Shown piece by piece: positions 37,101 to 45,158 of a DNA stretch of 64,000 nt. The stretch's first letter is position 1. Every line of letters starts with the position of its first letter. The DNA is from Parabacteroides sp. FAFU027 (GTDB taxonomy: Bacteria > Bacteroidota > Bacteroidia > Bacteroidales > UBA7332), in NCBI RefSeq assembly GCF_022808675.1, contig NZ_JAKZKV010000006.1, forward strand, positions 62,001-126,000. The letters are read 5' to 3'. The notes beneath the pieces were generated by a model. It saw nothing but the letters and a program-made list of their open reading frames with translations. It was not told the origin of the DNA and made no database searches. The position numbers were made by a program, and so were the translations under genes.

Positions 37101-37294
37101 TTCCGGTGAAGAAGCTCTCTTTCCTTGACGGATTGCAGGTGTACGCTGTAGTTGAGAATCTTTGCACTATTACCAAATACAAAGGTTATGATCCGGAGTT
37201 CAGCCTCTCAGGAAACCCGCTCGGTTATGGAGTTGACTGCTTCAATACTCCTTTGGCCAGATCATTCTACGTAGGTGTTAAGATCGGATTATAA
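34154..37294 (+). CDS. SusC-like TonB-dependent outer-membrane transporter (second copy)
   Basis: The protein has 1046 residues. A signal peptide ends near MPVRAQKGELKITGKITDA, followed by the carboxypeptidase-D-like domain GTPLAGANVSVEGYSA. The plug is diverged: LNFFLQGFNSIYTNNQPLLV replaces the usual I-R-G form, and ISVIKDATTIYGVKGANGVI is retained. The barrel ends NTPLARSFYVGVKIGL. It differs strongly from the first SusC in the operon and so probably forms a second, distinct importer with the SusD encoded next. TonB-dependent energy coupling is expected. Confidence 0.9.
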   Translation: MMKLPHILLTLVAAMFVAIMPVRAQKGELKITGKITDASTGTPLAGANVSVEGYSAAMTNDSGLFVVKVKSCFDELTITRPAYQGKRLALKGNKNVNVALFEEGYASVFKNALTPMGEVNNSRLTSAVKTLDQDFSLRPVSSADQLLQGNVAGLNGLTRSGMEGAGLNFFLQGFNSIYTNNQPLLVVDGMVVENHSNGISLIDGYIATPMGTIDVRDIQRISVIKDATTIYGVKGANGVILIETLRSKDQATQIKMQAQTGINLRPTELPLLSAAQQKSYLIDMYKSTGKYSATDIQNLAFVNQTKPVLYNWGYEGNEDYYKYNQNTNWQKELFQQGIKNKYTMNVTGGDETAIYAISLGYLLNEGLVKGTDYSRFNARVNSEIKFTKDLKVRTGMSFVYGSKNLASQGAVSTVNPIYTSLVKSPFTSPYVYNQEGLRSPNTEDVDMFGNSNPVKMQDATQINSNYGFLGNFTIDYQILKSLKFSSMSGLNYNKDRERVFLPSEGIVYEELPISVVTNKQQHRVERLFSLTNETKLNFNTNVKEDQNLNVNAGFRYMTSKAEDDWGKGYNSSSNYYRSISYGLSALRQVGGSLGTWNWLSYFASADYSIKDRYFLNATASADASSRYGSGVGQYQVYPSVSGAWLISSEGFMKDASAVDMMKLRAGYYASGNDDIGNYTARYYYVPQNMLGNYGLVRGNIINTNLRPERHNKFALGFDLAVLNERASMSVDLYHTRVSDMITNSKLSPLAGFQTYISNGGEMTNRGIDLTFNGRLLNGPVKWDMGLTVSHYKNKITKLDGDAYLTSVGAGYVQTKVGQPLGVFYGYKTEGVYATSAQASANQLYTMVGAVKTPFTAGDVRFKNLSGSDNLIDANDMTVIGDPNPDIYGGLNTSVKWKKFNVSALFTYSLGNEVYNYTRQVLESIKTFDNQTQAVLNRWKVEGQVTDMPKAVYGDPMQNSRFSDRFVEDGSYVKLKNVTFSYDVPVKKLSFLDGLQVYAVVENLCTITKYKGYDPEFSLSGNPLGYGVDCFNTPLARSFYVGVKIGL

Positions 37295-37321
37295 TGTTAT
37301 AACTAAAATCGAATATTTGGT

Positions 37322-37415
37322 ATGAAACGAGCATGAACAAATGTTCATCAAAGAGTATGACATTGTATGCGAGTTCCATATGTAGCCAAAACAAAATAAA
37401 TACTGACGTATGAAA
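37322..37415 (+). promoter_or_regulatory. 94-bp duplicated leader, copy 2
   Basis: This is the second copy of the 30493-30586 leader, between the second SusC and SusD genes. The 5' arm here reads CATATGT instead of CATACGT, but the change turns a C-G pair into a U-G pair with ACGTATG (37406-37412), so pairing with the start codon at 37410 is kept. The 26-codon overlapping frame (37333-37413) is also kept, with five codons changed. Confidence 0.6.
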
Positions 37416-39155
37416 CTAAAAAAATATATCCTTCCGGGTATTCTGCTTCTTGCTCTTGGTTTTACTTCGTGTGTCGATACCGAGCTGGAAGAAACATTAG
37501 AATACAAAAATCACTACAAAACTGTCGCTGACGCGAATAATGCTGTCTTAGGTATCTACGGACAATTTATGGGACTGGCTGAGCAGGTCGTTGTATTGAA
37601 TGAGTTGCGTGGTGATCTGGTTGATCTTACCCCTAATTCAAACAAAGACCTTCAGGAGATCAATTCTAATACGCCTTCCAAAAGCAACACTTATGCTGAT
37701 CCGACTGCTTTCTACAAAGTGATTCAGAACTGTAACGATGCTCTGGCTAACTTCAAGATCATGCAAAAGGATAGCAAGCTGACCAAAGATCAGTTTAACG
37801 AGCTTTATTCCGATGTGGATGCACTGCGTTGCTGGCTTTATCTTCAACTGGGAATCCAGTATGGTAATGTGCCTTATATCACTGATCCGACCATTACTCT
37901 CGATGATGTAAAAAAGGCTCAGTCGATGGAACTAACCTCATTCGATAATTTGCTGGATTCACTCATTACCGAAATGGAAAGCTTACCTACAAAAGAAGAC
38001 TATGTAAATTCTGATTTGGTAAAATACACCCTGGATGGTTATAACCTGAATAACTTCTTTGCAAAGAAACACCTGATTCTGGGTGACCTGTATATGTGGA
38101 GAGGTGAATCCCAGGGTGACTACGTGAAGGCTGCGACTCACTACCGTGAAGTACTGGCTACTAACGAATCGACAGGTGATAACGTGAAATATCGTTGTAG
38201 TACCTGGGCAACATCATCGGTGTTCCGTTTCCAGATATTCTATCAGGACAATCACCCGGATGATGCAAATTCACTGCTGAACCGCTGGAAAGAGATGTTC
38301 TCCCGTACAGCTGAAGATCGTGATGCTGCTAACGAGTTGATCTGGACCGTAAGTTATGACGAAAGTTTCCAGCCAACCTATCCGTTTATCCGTCTCTTTG
38401 GCAACCAGGGTAAAGGTCAGTATTTGCTTAAGCCATCTTCTGCCTCTATTGGTAAATGGAACAGTGAAGTTCAAAGCAACTCTTTCCCATACGATTCACG
38501 CGGACCGGAATCTTCTTACGCTGTTGTAAACGGAGATACCGTAGTGCAGAAGTATTTGTACAGCTATGACGCCACCAAGCCTTATGTGCAATCAGGAAGA
38601 TGGTGGTTGTATCGTGCCGGAGAGCTTTTACTGAGATACGCCGAAGCAGCCAACCGCGCCGGATATCCTAAACTGGCCTATGCCATTGTAAATACAGGTT
38701 TCTCTATCTACTCATGGACCCGTCCGACTGATATTCCTGAAAATGTATGGAACCAGAAAAACAGACGTACCGGTTGGGGACCTGACAACTACTATCCGGA
38801 ACCTTTCTATTTTGCTGCCAGAATGATGGATGTACCCTATATCCGTGACCCATGGCGTGATTTTAACGGTATCCGCGGACGTGCTGCTTTGAAGACAAAA
38901 TCGTTTCCGACAGGACTGACCAGCGCAGCTGACTCTGTTAAGTTTATGGAGAAAGTAATCGTTGACGAATATGCACTGGAGTGTGCTTATGAAGGTTCCC
39001 GCTGGAGTGATCTGACCCGTGTGGCCCGCCGCATGAACCGGAATGGTGAAGATGGTACAGCTTATCTTCAAACGATGTTGAACAAGAAGTACAAAGGTGC
39101 TGCACCTGATTATTCTTCGGAAGATAAATGGTATTTACCCTATTCATTTAAATAA
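37410..39155 (+). CDS. SusD/RagB-family outer-membrane lipoprotein (second copy)
   Basis: The protein has 581 residues and a lipoprotein signal ending LLALGFTSCVDTELEE. SusD features are LRCWLYLQLGIQYGNVPYIT, GELLLRYAEAANRAGYPKLA and the C-terminal ECAYEGSRWSDLTRVARR. It should be the lid of the second SusC encoded upstream, from which it is separated by the duplicated 94-bp leader. The separation of this SusC/SusD pair by about 115 bp, rather than the 12 bp of the first pair, makes separate translational control plausible. A strong hairpin follows the gene. Confidence 0.9.
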   Translation: MKLKKYILPGILLLALGFTSCVDTELEETLEYKNHYKTVADANNAVLGIYGQFMGLAEQVVVLNELRGDLVDLTPNSNKDLQEINSNTPSKSNTYADPTAFYKVIQNCNDALANFKIMQKDSKLTKDQFNELYSDVDALRCWLYLQLGIQYGNVPYITDPTITLDDVKKAQSMELTSFDNLLDSLITEMESLPTKEDYVNSDLVKYTLDGYNLNNFFAKKHLILGDLYMWRGESQGDYVKAATHYREVLATNESTGDNVKYRCSTWATSSVFRFQIFYQDNHPDDANSLLNRWKEMFSRTAEDRDAANELIWTVSYDESFQPTYPFIRLFGNQGKGQYLLKPSSASIGKWNSEVQSNSFPYDSRGPESSYAVVNGDTVVQKYLYSYDATKPYVQSGRWWLYRAGELLLRYAEAANRAGYPKLAYAIVNTGFSIYSWTRPTDIPENVWNQKNRRTGWGPDNYYPEPFYFAARMMDVPYIRDPWRDFNGIRGRAALKTKSFPTGLTSAADSVKFMEKVIVDEYALECAYEGSRWSDLTRVARRMNRNGEDGTAYLQTMLNKKYKGAAPDYSSEDKWYLPYSFK

Positions 39156-39162
39156 ATGATCA

Positions 39163-39205
39163 GGCAGTGTCAGGTAAATCCCCTGACACTGCCCTGAAAT
39201 TTTGT
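39163..39205 (+). terminator. Terminator of the fasciclin/SusCD operon
   Basis: GGCAGTGTCAGG (39163-39174) and CCTGACACTGCC (39182-39193) are perfect 12-bp arms, followed by a short ATTTTG tract. It lies 8 bp after the second susD stop. Confidence 0.75.
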
Positions 39206-39404
39206 TCGGGCTCATTCCAGTCATTCCCTATTTCTATATGGACACTTTCGGATGCAACATTGGAAAGATGTCCTTTTTTATTGGATATATTCTCATGTAA
39301 TGCAGCTATTACCCGCATATAAGAGGGAATTTTCATCTTAAAATGCCGGTGTGAATAGCTGGTTGAATGTTGGATAGTTCTTTTCGGGAGAAAATTACGG
39401 TTCC

Positions 39405-39469
39405 TGTATTGTAATCTATGTATATGTACAAAAAGACATTCGTTAGGGCGCCGGGATGTATTATTTTCG
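39405..39469 (+). promoter_or_regulatory. Promoter module of the T9SS-secreted protein gene
   Basis: This is the second copy of the module at 22596-22660: TGTAT, 6 bp, CTATGTATATGTAC (39416-39429), 32 bp, TATTTTCG (39462-39469). The leader would be about 215 nt. The fixed spacing implies that one regulator controls both units. Confidence 0.6.
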
Positions 39470-39689
39470 CCAAAGAGTTGAACTCTTAGTTTTAAAAAAG
39501 AGCTTAGTAATCTCTTGTGGATTTCAGGTCAAGTTGGTTATTTCCATACAGAGTATACAAGGCCCCTTACTCTAAGCGCTAATACGGATGAAGAACAGAA
39601 CCTCAAAAATCAACGGGCAAAGGTGTCTGTAAATACCCATTAAAACAATCTTTTATAAACCAAACTATATCAATCAAAAACAATTTCCT

Positions 39690-42401
39690 ATGAAAAAGAT
39701 GATTACTTTTCTGATGGCTTCAGCCATCTCTGTGGGAATGGCAATGGCACAGGGAACCTTCCTGTTTAACCATTACTCTCAGAATTTCTCGACAGTTGCG
39801 GCTGGCGATTGGGGCACTGTAGATGCTACAGGCGCTGCTGCATATCCCGGCGGTTTCAATGTCAACGCTACCAATCAAAACCTTGAGTTACGCGGTGGTA
39901 ACACCAGTATTGCCAAGAATGCGGGTCGTACCATGTACAAACAAGTAGTAACGACTCCTATTACTTCACCTGACAGTATTGCGATTTCGTTTATTTACAA
40001 GAACCAGGGAACTGTAACTTCAACAGGTACTTATTTGTATTTCTGTGATTCCAATAAAAAACCGATTTTCGGAGTTGGAGGTGACCGTACAAGTAGCCAA
40101 TGGAGACCGGTAATGCCTTTGAAATTTGTTACGTTGGGTGACTCTACTAAAAACTTCTCGATCCCGACTGCCAATGTATTGGTATTATCTACTACAGAAG
40201 GTGCGTTTAAAATCGATGTTGTTCTCCACTTTGATACCAAGACTTACACAGTAAATGCTGTAAAAGGAACTTATACTCCGGGTGCTACACCTGACTTTGT
40301 TCCGGGGACTGCTGCCGCTGTTGTAAGTAGTAAGCCTTTTATTGATGGAACAGCATCAGACTTTTCATGGTTGATTAATACTATCGGATCATCAGGTGGT
40401 ACGTTTTCAACAAGCTATATCTGGGGATTCCTGGATGATATTGCTATTACTCAGGTTAAACCTTATATCGGAGATGCTAACGTAAATGTAAATGCTGTAG
40501 ATGCGGATGGTAATGTTGTAAAGACAAGACAAGTATCTTTGCCGATCGGACAGAGTTATACAGCAGCTGCTGAAGATTTCGTGAGTTTTGATGCAAACGG
40601 ATCATATTATGTATATGATGCTGCCAATACTACATCATTGTCAACGATCTGTGCAGCAGGCGGATCTTCAATTAATTTGCACTTTAAAAAATCTCCATCT
40701 TATGATGGTCCATTGACCTGGGCTGCTAAATCAAAAACTGCAAGCTGGAATGAAACAGATGCAAACTTTGTAACTTCAACAAATGCTACAACTGCTTATC
40801 AGAATGGCCGTGATGTAATCTTCAACGGCGCCGATACTACTCAGACAGTTCAAATTGCTACTGTAATCAACATGATGGACAAAAACTGGACCATCAATAA
40901 TGGTCGTGTTGTGTTTACAGGTGTTGGATCGGTAAAAACAACCGGTAATCTTAACCTGAACCTTGCTTCAACTGACTCTATTCAGATTCAGAATGCGAAC
41001 CTTTTGTCAGGTAATGTATATGTGAAAGGTGGTTATACAAGACTGGCTTCAGGTGGATTTGGTTCTGCAAAAGTATTTATTCAGAATAATGCAATTATTG
41101 CGCTACCAGGTGCTTCTAATAAATTGAACAATGAGGTAAATATTGCCGATGGCATGACTTTGTCTGTTGCAGGTACCAACCTTAACTATCAGGGTATCGG
41201 TGGTAAAGTAACCGGTGCCGGTGAGTTGAAACTGATTGCTTACGGTCCTCGTAACGAGTTTAATGCTGATTTGAGTGAATGGACAGGTCAAAAGATTACT
41301 ATGGTAGCTCAGTCCGGTATGACTTCTAACCAGTTGATGCAGGTTTATGGAACCGGTTTAACCGCACTTGCAACCAGAGAACTGGTTATTGATAGCCTTG
41401 TGCAGGTGAATGGTACCAGTACTAGCACAACATCAGGTGTTATTGGAGCATTATCCGGACATAAAAAAGCCGTTCTGGGTGCATTGACTAACACTATAAG
41501 TACTGTTAAATCTGCAACTTATTGGAAAATAGGGGGCTTAAATAATGATACTGAATTTCAAGGTACTATTAATGAAAGCCAGTATCAGAACGCTTCAACA
41601 TTGGACTCAGTACATGTTGAGAAAGTTGGAACCGGTACATTGACCTTATCTGGAAATCTGACATACAAAGGTAATACCCGTGTATCTGCTGGTACATTGA
41701 TTATGAAGGGAAAAATGACTCAATCATCAGACACGTTGATTATCGCAGAAGGTGCAAAAGCGGTTATAGCAGGTGCAAAACAACTTGATGAGTTAGGCGT
41801 TATGCAATATGTTTCTGGTATGTCACAAGGTGATGCTCATGTAAGCGGAGTTTTGGAAGTAGATGTAGCAGCATTTAACTGTCCTCTCCAAATGTTGATT
41901 CAAGGTACAGGAAAACTAGTTGCTAAGGTCACCAATGCAACTGATGCTGCACTTAAAGTCAATGTATTGTCAGCTGAGCCTGGAGCTACACTTGAAATTG
42001 CACCAAAAGGATCTTATAATGTAGGAGATAAATTTGCTGTATTCCCATCAGAAGATATAGTAAACTATGCTACCACTTTCGTGGGTAATTTTAGTATTGA
42101 TGAGTCAAAATGGGATATTTCTGAGCTATTTACTGATGCCAATGCTGATGGTGTAGCAGGATATGTGGTAGCAAAAACGGCGGGAACATCTGCAGTTAAA
42201 GATATCCAGGCTACTTCAATCAAAGCTTACTTCACTGAAGGTATGTTGCAAATCTCAGGATTGCAAGCTGGTGACACTTACAAAGTATTCAATACTTCAG
42301 GTGTTCAGGTAAGTTCTTCAGTTAAATTGCCACAAGGCCTATACATGGTAGTTGTGAAGACTGCTAAAGGTAACGTTAAATTGAAAGTGGCTAACTTTTA
42401 A
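39690..42401 (+). CDS. T9SS-secreted surface protein with passenger-like repeats
   Basis: The protein has 903 residues. A signal peptide MKKMITFLMASAISVGMAMA is followed by a domain of about 230 residues with a lectin- or jelly-roll-like look (FLFNHYSQNFSTVAAGDWGT). The middle is beta-helix-like and includes a passenger-associated transport repeat (VGTGTLTLSGNLTYKGNTRV then SAGTLIMKGKM), as in autotransporter passengers. The last ~75 residues (KAYFTEGMLQISGLQAGDTY ... GLYMVVVKTAKGNVKLKV) are a type A T9SS sorting tail, so the protein is expected to cross the outer membrane and be cell-attached or released. No enzyme motif is seen. The shared promoter module links it to the upstream operon. 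Confidence 0.75.
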   Translation: MKKMITFLMASAISVGMAMAQGTFLFNHYSQNFSTVAAGDWGTVDATGAAAYPGGFNVNATNQNLELRGGNTSIAKNAGRTMYKQVVTTPITSPDSIAISFIYKNQGTVTSTGTYLYFCDSNKKPIFGVGGDRTSSQWRPVMPLKFVTLGDSTKNFSIPTANVLVLSTTEGAFKIDVVLHFDTKTYTVNAVKGTYTPGATPDFVPGTAAAVVSSKPFIDGTASDFSWLINTIGSSGGTFSTSYIWGFLDDIAITQVKPYIGDANVNVNAVDADGNVVKTRQVSLPIGQSYTAAAEDFVSFDANGSYYVYDAANTTSLSTICAAGGSSINLHFKKSPSYDGPLTWAAKSKTASWNETDANFVTSTNATTAYQNGRDVIFNGADTTQTVQIATVINMMDKNWTINNGRVVFTGVGSVKTTGNLNLNLASTDSIQIQNANLLSGNVYVKGGYTRLASGGFGSAKVFIQNNAIIALPGASNKLNNEVNIADGMTLSVAGTNLNYQGIGGKVTGAGELKLIAYGPRNEFNADLSEWTGQKITMVAQSGMTSNQLMQVYGTGLTALATRELVIDSLVQVNGTSTSTTSGVIGALSGHKKAVLGALTNTISTVKSATYWKIGGLNNDTEFQGTINESQYQNASTLDSVHVEKVGTGTLTLSGNLTYKGNTRVSAGTLIMKGKMTQSSDTLIIAEGAKAVIAGAKQLDELGVMQYVSGMSQGDAHVSGVLEVDVAAFNCPLQMLIQGTGKLVAKVTNATDAALKVNVLSAEPGATLEIAPKGSYNVGDKFAVFPSEDIVNYATTFVGNFSIDESKWDISELFTDANADGVAGYVVAKTAGTSAVKDIQATSIKAYFTEGMLQISGLQAGDTYKVFNTSGVQVSSSVKLPQGLYMVVVKTAKGNVKLKVANF

Positions 42402-42446
42402 TCTACTGAATTGACTACATAGAGTTAGATTCTAATAATAAATCAA

Positions 42447-42476
42447 GGGATGTCGTGTATGCGGCATCCCTTTTTT
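42447..42476 (+). terminator. Terminator of the T9SS-secreted protein gene
   Basis: GGGATGTCG (42447-42455) pairs with CGGCATCCC (42462-42470), one U-G pair, and is followed by TTTTTT. It lies 45 bp after the stop. Confidence 0.85.
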
Positions 42477-42497
42477 AATTTGATCCGTAGCTTAACA

Positions 42498-42791
42498 GAA
42501 AATCAATATTTCTGGAAAGGCATTCAATTCCTTTAGAACGGCATTCAATTCCCTTAGAAAGGCATTCAATTCCATTAGAAAGGCATTCAATTCATATGTA
42601 GTAAATTTCAATATATCAAGATAGATATTCGATATAACAAGAATATATTTTAATTCACGTGATATTATATTCAATATTACAGGAAGCTATTTCAATATAT
42701 CAGGATAATATATCAATATTACTGGAAATATATTCAATACACCAGGAAGGAAATTCAATATTACTGGAAGGGCATTCAATCCCCGAATATA
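42498..42791. repeat. 21-bp minisatellite of 14 diverged units
   Basis: Fourteen consecutive 21-bp units fill 42498-42791 with no break in phase. Units 2-5 share GGCATTCAATTC, and units 6-13 drift to forms such as TTCAATATTACTGGAA; the last unit returns to GGCATTCAATC. Translation of the minus strand gives heptads such as ELNAFLR, but without a persuasive start or continuous gene. It lies between the T9SS gene terminator and the downstream end of the 7TM-HD gene. Confidence 0.8.
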
Positions 42792-43035
42792 GTTTGTCAA
42801 TATTAGGCGACTGACTTTGGTTATACGAATGCGGGCATTTATGTTTAACCTGAGCATTAGCCGAGATGTCATTTCTTTGCGATATATGAAGCGATCAGGC
42901 CGGAAACGAGAGTCAGTGTTATATTGATATAAAAGTGCAGGGAAGCGCTAAAAAACGTCTTGTAACAGATTCGTTTCTCAGGAAGTTTGTGGACAAGGCG
43001 CGCAGGGAGATCTTCTTCAAAATAGATTAAAACAA

Positions 43036-43069
43036 ACAGGCCCGGTTCTTTCAATAGAGCCGAGCCTGT
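43036..43069 (-). terminator. Terminator of the minus-strand 7TM-HD gene
   Basis: Read on the minus strand, ACAGGCTCGG pairs with CCGGGCCTGT (one U-G pair) and is followed by TTGTTTT. It lies about 20 bp beyond the stop at 43092. Confidence 0.7.
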
Positions 43070-43091
43070 CGTGTATATAAATAGAGTTCTT

Positions 43092-45158
43092 TTACTCTTT
43101 CTTCAAATCCGGGTAACTGATCCGGGTGTGGTAATAGGTCTGTAGCTTTTCGATAAAGAGCTGCTTGATGGTCTCGATGTCACGCAAGGTGATTGGTGCA
43201 TTCTTGAACAAACCGTCCTGAATCTGACTGTTGATGACCTTTTCCACCATGCAGGTAATAGTTTCTTCCGTAAACTCAGTGATGCTTCGGGTAGAGGCCT
43301 CGACGGCATCGGCCATCATCAGGATGGCTGTCTCCTTGCTAAACGGATTCGGTCCTGGATAGGTAAAGAGCGACTCGTCAATCTCGCGGTCGGGGTATTT
43401 GTTCTTAAACGAATTATAGAAATACTTCGCTCGGCTTGTCCCATGGTGAGTGTAGATAAAGTCTATAATCTGCTCCGGCAGTCCCAGCTTTTGAGCTGTA
43501 CGGGCACCATCTTTCACGTGATTGATGATGATCTGTACACTTTGCTCGATTTCCAGTTTGTCGTGCGGGTTTACCCCCGTCTGGTTTTCGGTGAAGAAGA
43601 CGGGATTCTCCATTTTCCCAATATCATGATAGAGAGCGGCGGTACGGATAAGCTGAGTGTTGGCATTTACCCTCATAGCTGCTTCCACGGCCAGATTGGA
43701 GACCTGAAGCGAGTGGTGGAATGTGCCGGGGCACTCTTCCGAAAACTTGCGCAGGAACGGCGAATTGATATTGGATAACTCCACCAACGTCACGTGTGAT
43801 ACGAATCCGAATATTTTCTCAAAAATGTAAATCAACAGGTAAGCAAACAGCAGCAACAGTCCATTTACCAGAAAGTAGATAAACATGTGCCAGTTCAGCT
43901 TCTCCCAGTTACCTTCCTGGATCAGTGCATATCCCAGATAGATCAAAAGATAGGTGAGAGTGGTCAATACCGAGCTTTGGACCAGCTGAGAGCGTTGTGT
44001 AAGGTCTTTCAATGTGGAGACGGCAGTCATACCCACTGTGATCTGCAACAGCATGAATTCAAACGGAAAAGGCGCCATAAAGGCACAGATCAACACTGTA
44101 ATGAAGTGGGTGAACAAAGCCGTCCGTGAATCGAAGAAGGTACGGACAATGATTGGTACTATGGCAAACGGAATCACATAAATGCTAAATAGCTTGTATT
44201 GGGCATTCAGCGCTGTGATGATTGCCATGCCGGTTATCATCAGTAAGATAAAGAACAGCAGTCGCAGCTTTTCGAAGGTCTGGTAACGGAACAAAAACAG
44301 ATAAAGAAACATGAAGGTAAAGAGGCTGGAGATCAGGATCACTTCACCGATGATTTCCCAACTGGTTTGTTGTACGGTACCCGAACGCTGTTCGTATTCT
44401 ATTTTGAGCGAGCGCAGGATGTTGTAGGTATGGTCGCTGATGATTTCACCGCGGTCGATGATTCGTTCTCCGGCTTGCACAACGCCCGAAGTAAGCGAGA
44501 GGGTGCTGATCATCTCTTTTTTTACCCGTTCCGAGGTCTTTTCATCATAGGTCAGGTTCTCAATCAGGTAGTTGTTGAGGCCGCACTCCTGAAGGGAAGT
44601 CTTATCCAGATAGCCCGGTGCATTGTTGATGATATATTCGTAAGCCGTTTTTACCGTAAAGAGGGTGGAAAGAGCCCGTTCCTTGCTCGTATTGCTTTCC
44701 ACGGCACGAATCTCTGTGATATTCTCCGACTGAAGCCTGTTCAGGTCATTGGCAGAAACCACTCCTGTCATGTAAATGTGAATCAGCGCATTTTCAATGT
44801 ATTTCAGGTGGGCGCTGTTGATTTTGGTGTTCAGGGTCGTGTTATAATCATTGAAAAGCCTTGACTTCTCGGCATCGGAGGTCGTCATGTTTACTTTGTA
44901 GTAAGGCCGAAAATCCTTTAACAGGCTGTCCTGTTCCCGTTTTACCTGTTCGTCGGTTTTGTAAACGGGAAAAGTAAAGGAGGCTGTCAGCAAACCATAT
45001 TTCCACGGTTTACCGGCCTGAAACTGATATTTGAATTTCCCTTCCCGGGGAAAGAAGTAGGCTATAACCAGTACGGCAGTCAGGAACATGATGAGTCTGA
45101 CTGCGATGAGTTTAATCTTCTGTCTTCTGGTATAAATGGCAGTTTCGGAACGTGTCAT
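43092..45158 (-). CDS. 7TM-HD family membrane phosphohydrolase (PgpH-like)
   Basis: This 688-residue protein has one N-terminal membrane segment (~17-36), an extracytoplasmic region (~37-265, the 7TMR-HDED type), about seven membrane helices (~270-445) and a cytoplasmic HD domain. The HD domain shows CPGTFHHSLQVSNLAVEAAM and the metal motif His511-Asp512 in AALYHDIGKMENP. PgpH proteins hydrolyse the second messenger c-di-AMP in Firmicutes, and that is the likely reaction here. The start overlaps the stop of the tyrosine phosphatase gene by 4 bp, so the two are translated together. Confidence 0.88.
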   Translation of the reverse strand: MTRSETAIYTRRQKIKLIAVRLIMFLTAVLVIAYFFPREGKFKYQFQAGKPWKYGLLTASFTFPVYKTDEQVKREQDSLLKDFRPYYKVNMTTSDAEKSRLFNDYNTTLNTKINSAHLKYIENALIHIYMTGVVSANDLNRLQSENITEIRAVESNTSKERALSTLFTVKTAYEYIINNAPGYLDKTSLQECGLNNYLIENLTYDEKTSERVKKEMISTLSLTSGVVQAGERIIDRGEIISDHTYNILRSLKIEYEQRSGTVQQTSWEIIGEVILISSLFTFMFLYLFLFRYQTFEKLRLLFFILLMITGMAIITALNAQYKLFSIYVIPFAIVPIIVRTFFDSRTALFTHFITVLICAFMAPFPFEFMLLQITVGMTAVSTLKDLTQRSQLVQSSVLTTLTYLLIYLGYALIQEGNWEKLNWHMFIYFLVNGLLLLFAYLLIYIFEKIFGFVSHVTLVELSNINSPFLRKFSEECPGTFHHSLQVSNLAVEAAMRVNANTQLIRTAALYHDIGKMENPVFFTENQTGVNPHDKLEIEQSVQIIINHVKDGARTAQKLGLPEQIIDFIYTHHGTSRAKYFYNSFKNKYPDREIDESLFTYPGPNPFSKETAILMMADAVEASTRSITEFTEETITCMVEKVINSQIQDGLFKNAPITLRDIETIKQLFIEKLQTYYHTRISYPDLKKE

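Noticed and set aside
42498-42791. Array resembling CRISPR because of regular repeats
   Set aside because: The whole 21-bp unit repeats, with no unique spacers and no cas genes nearby. It is a minisatellite.
42869-43054. 61-codon minus-strand frame after the 7TM-HD gene
   Set aside because: Its start lies in the loop of the terminator hairpin at 43036-43069, and no homologous motif is seen.
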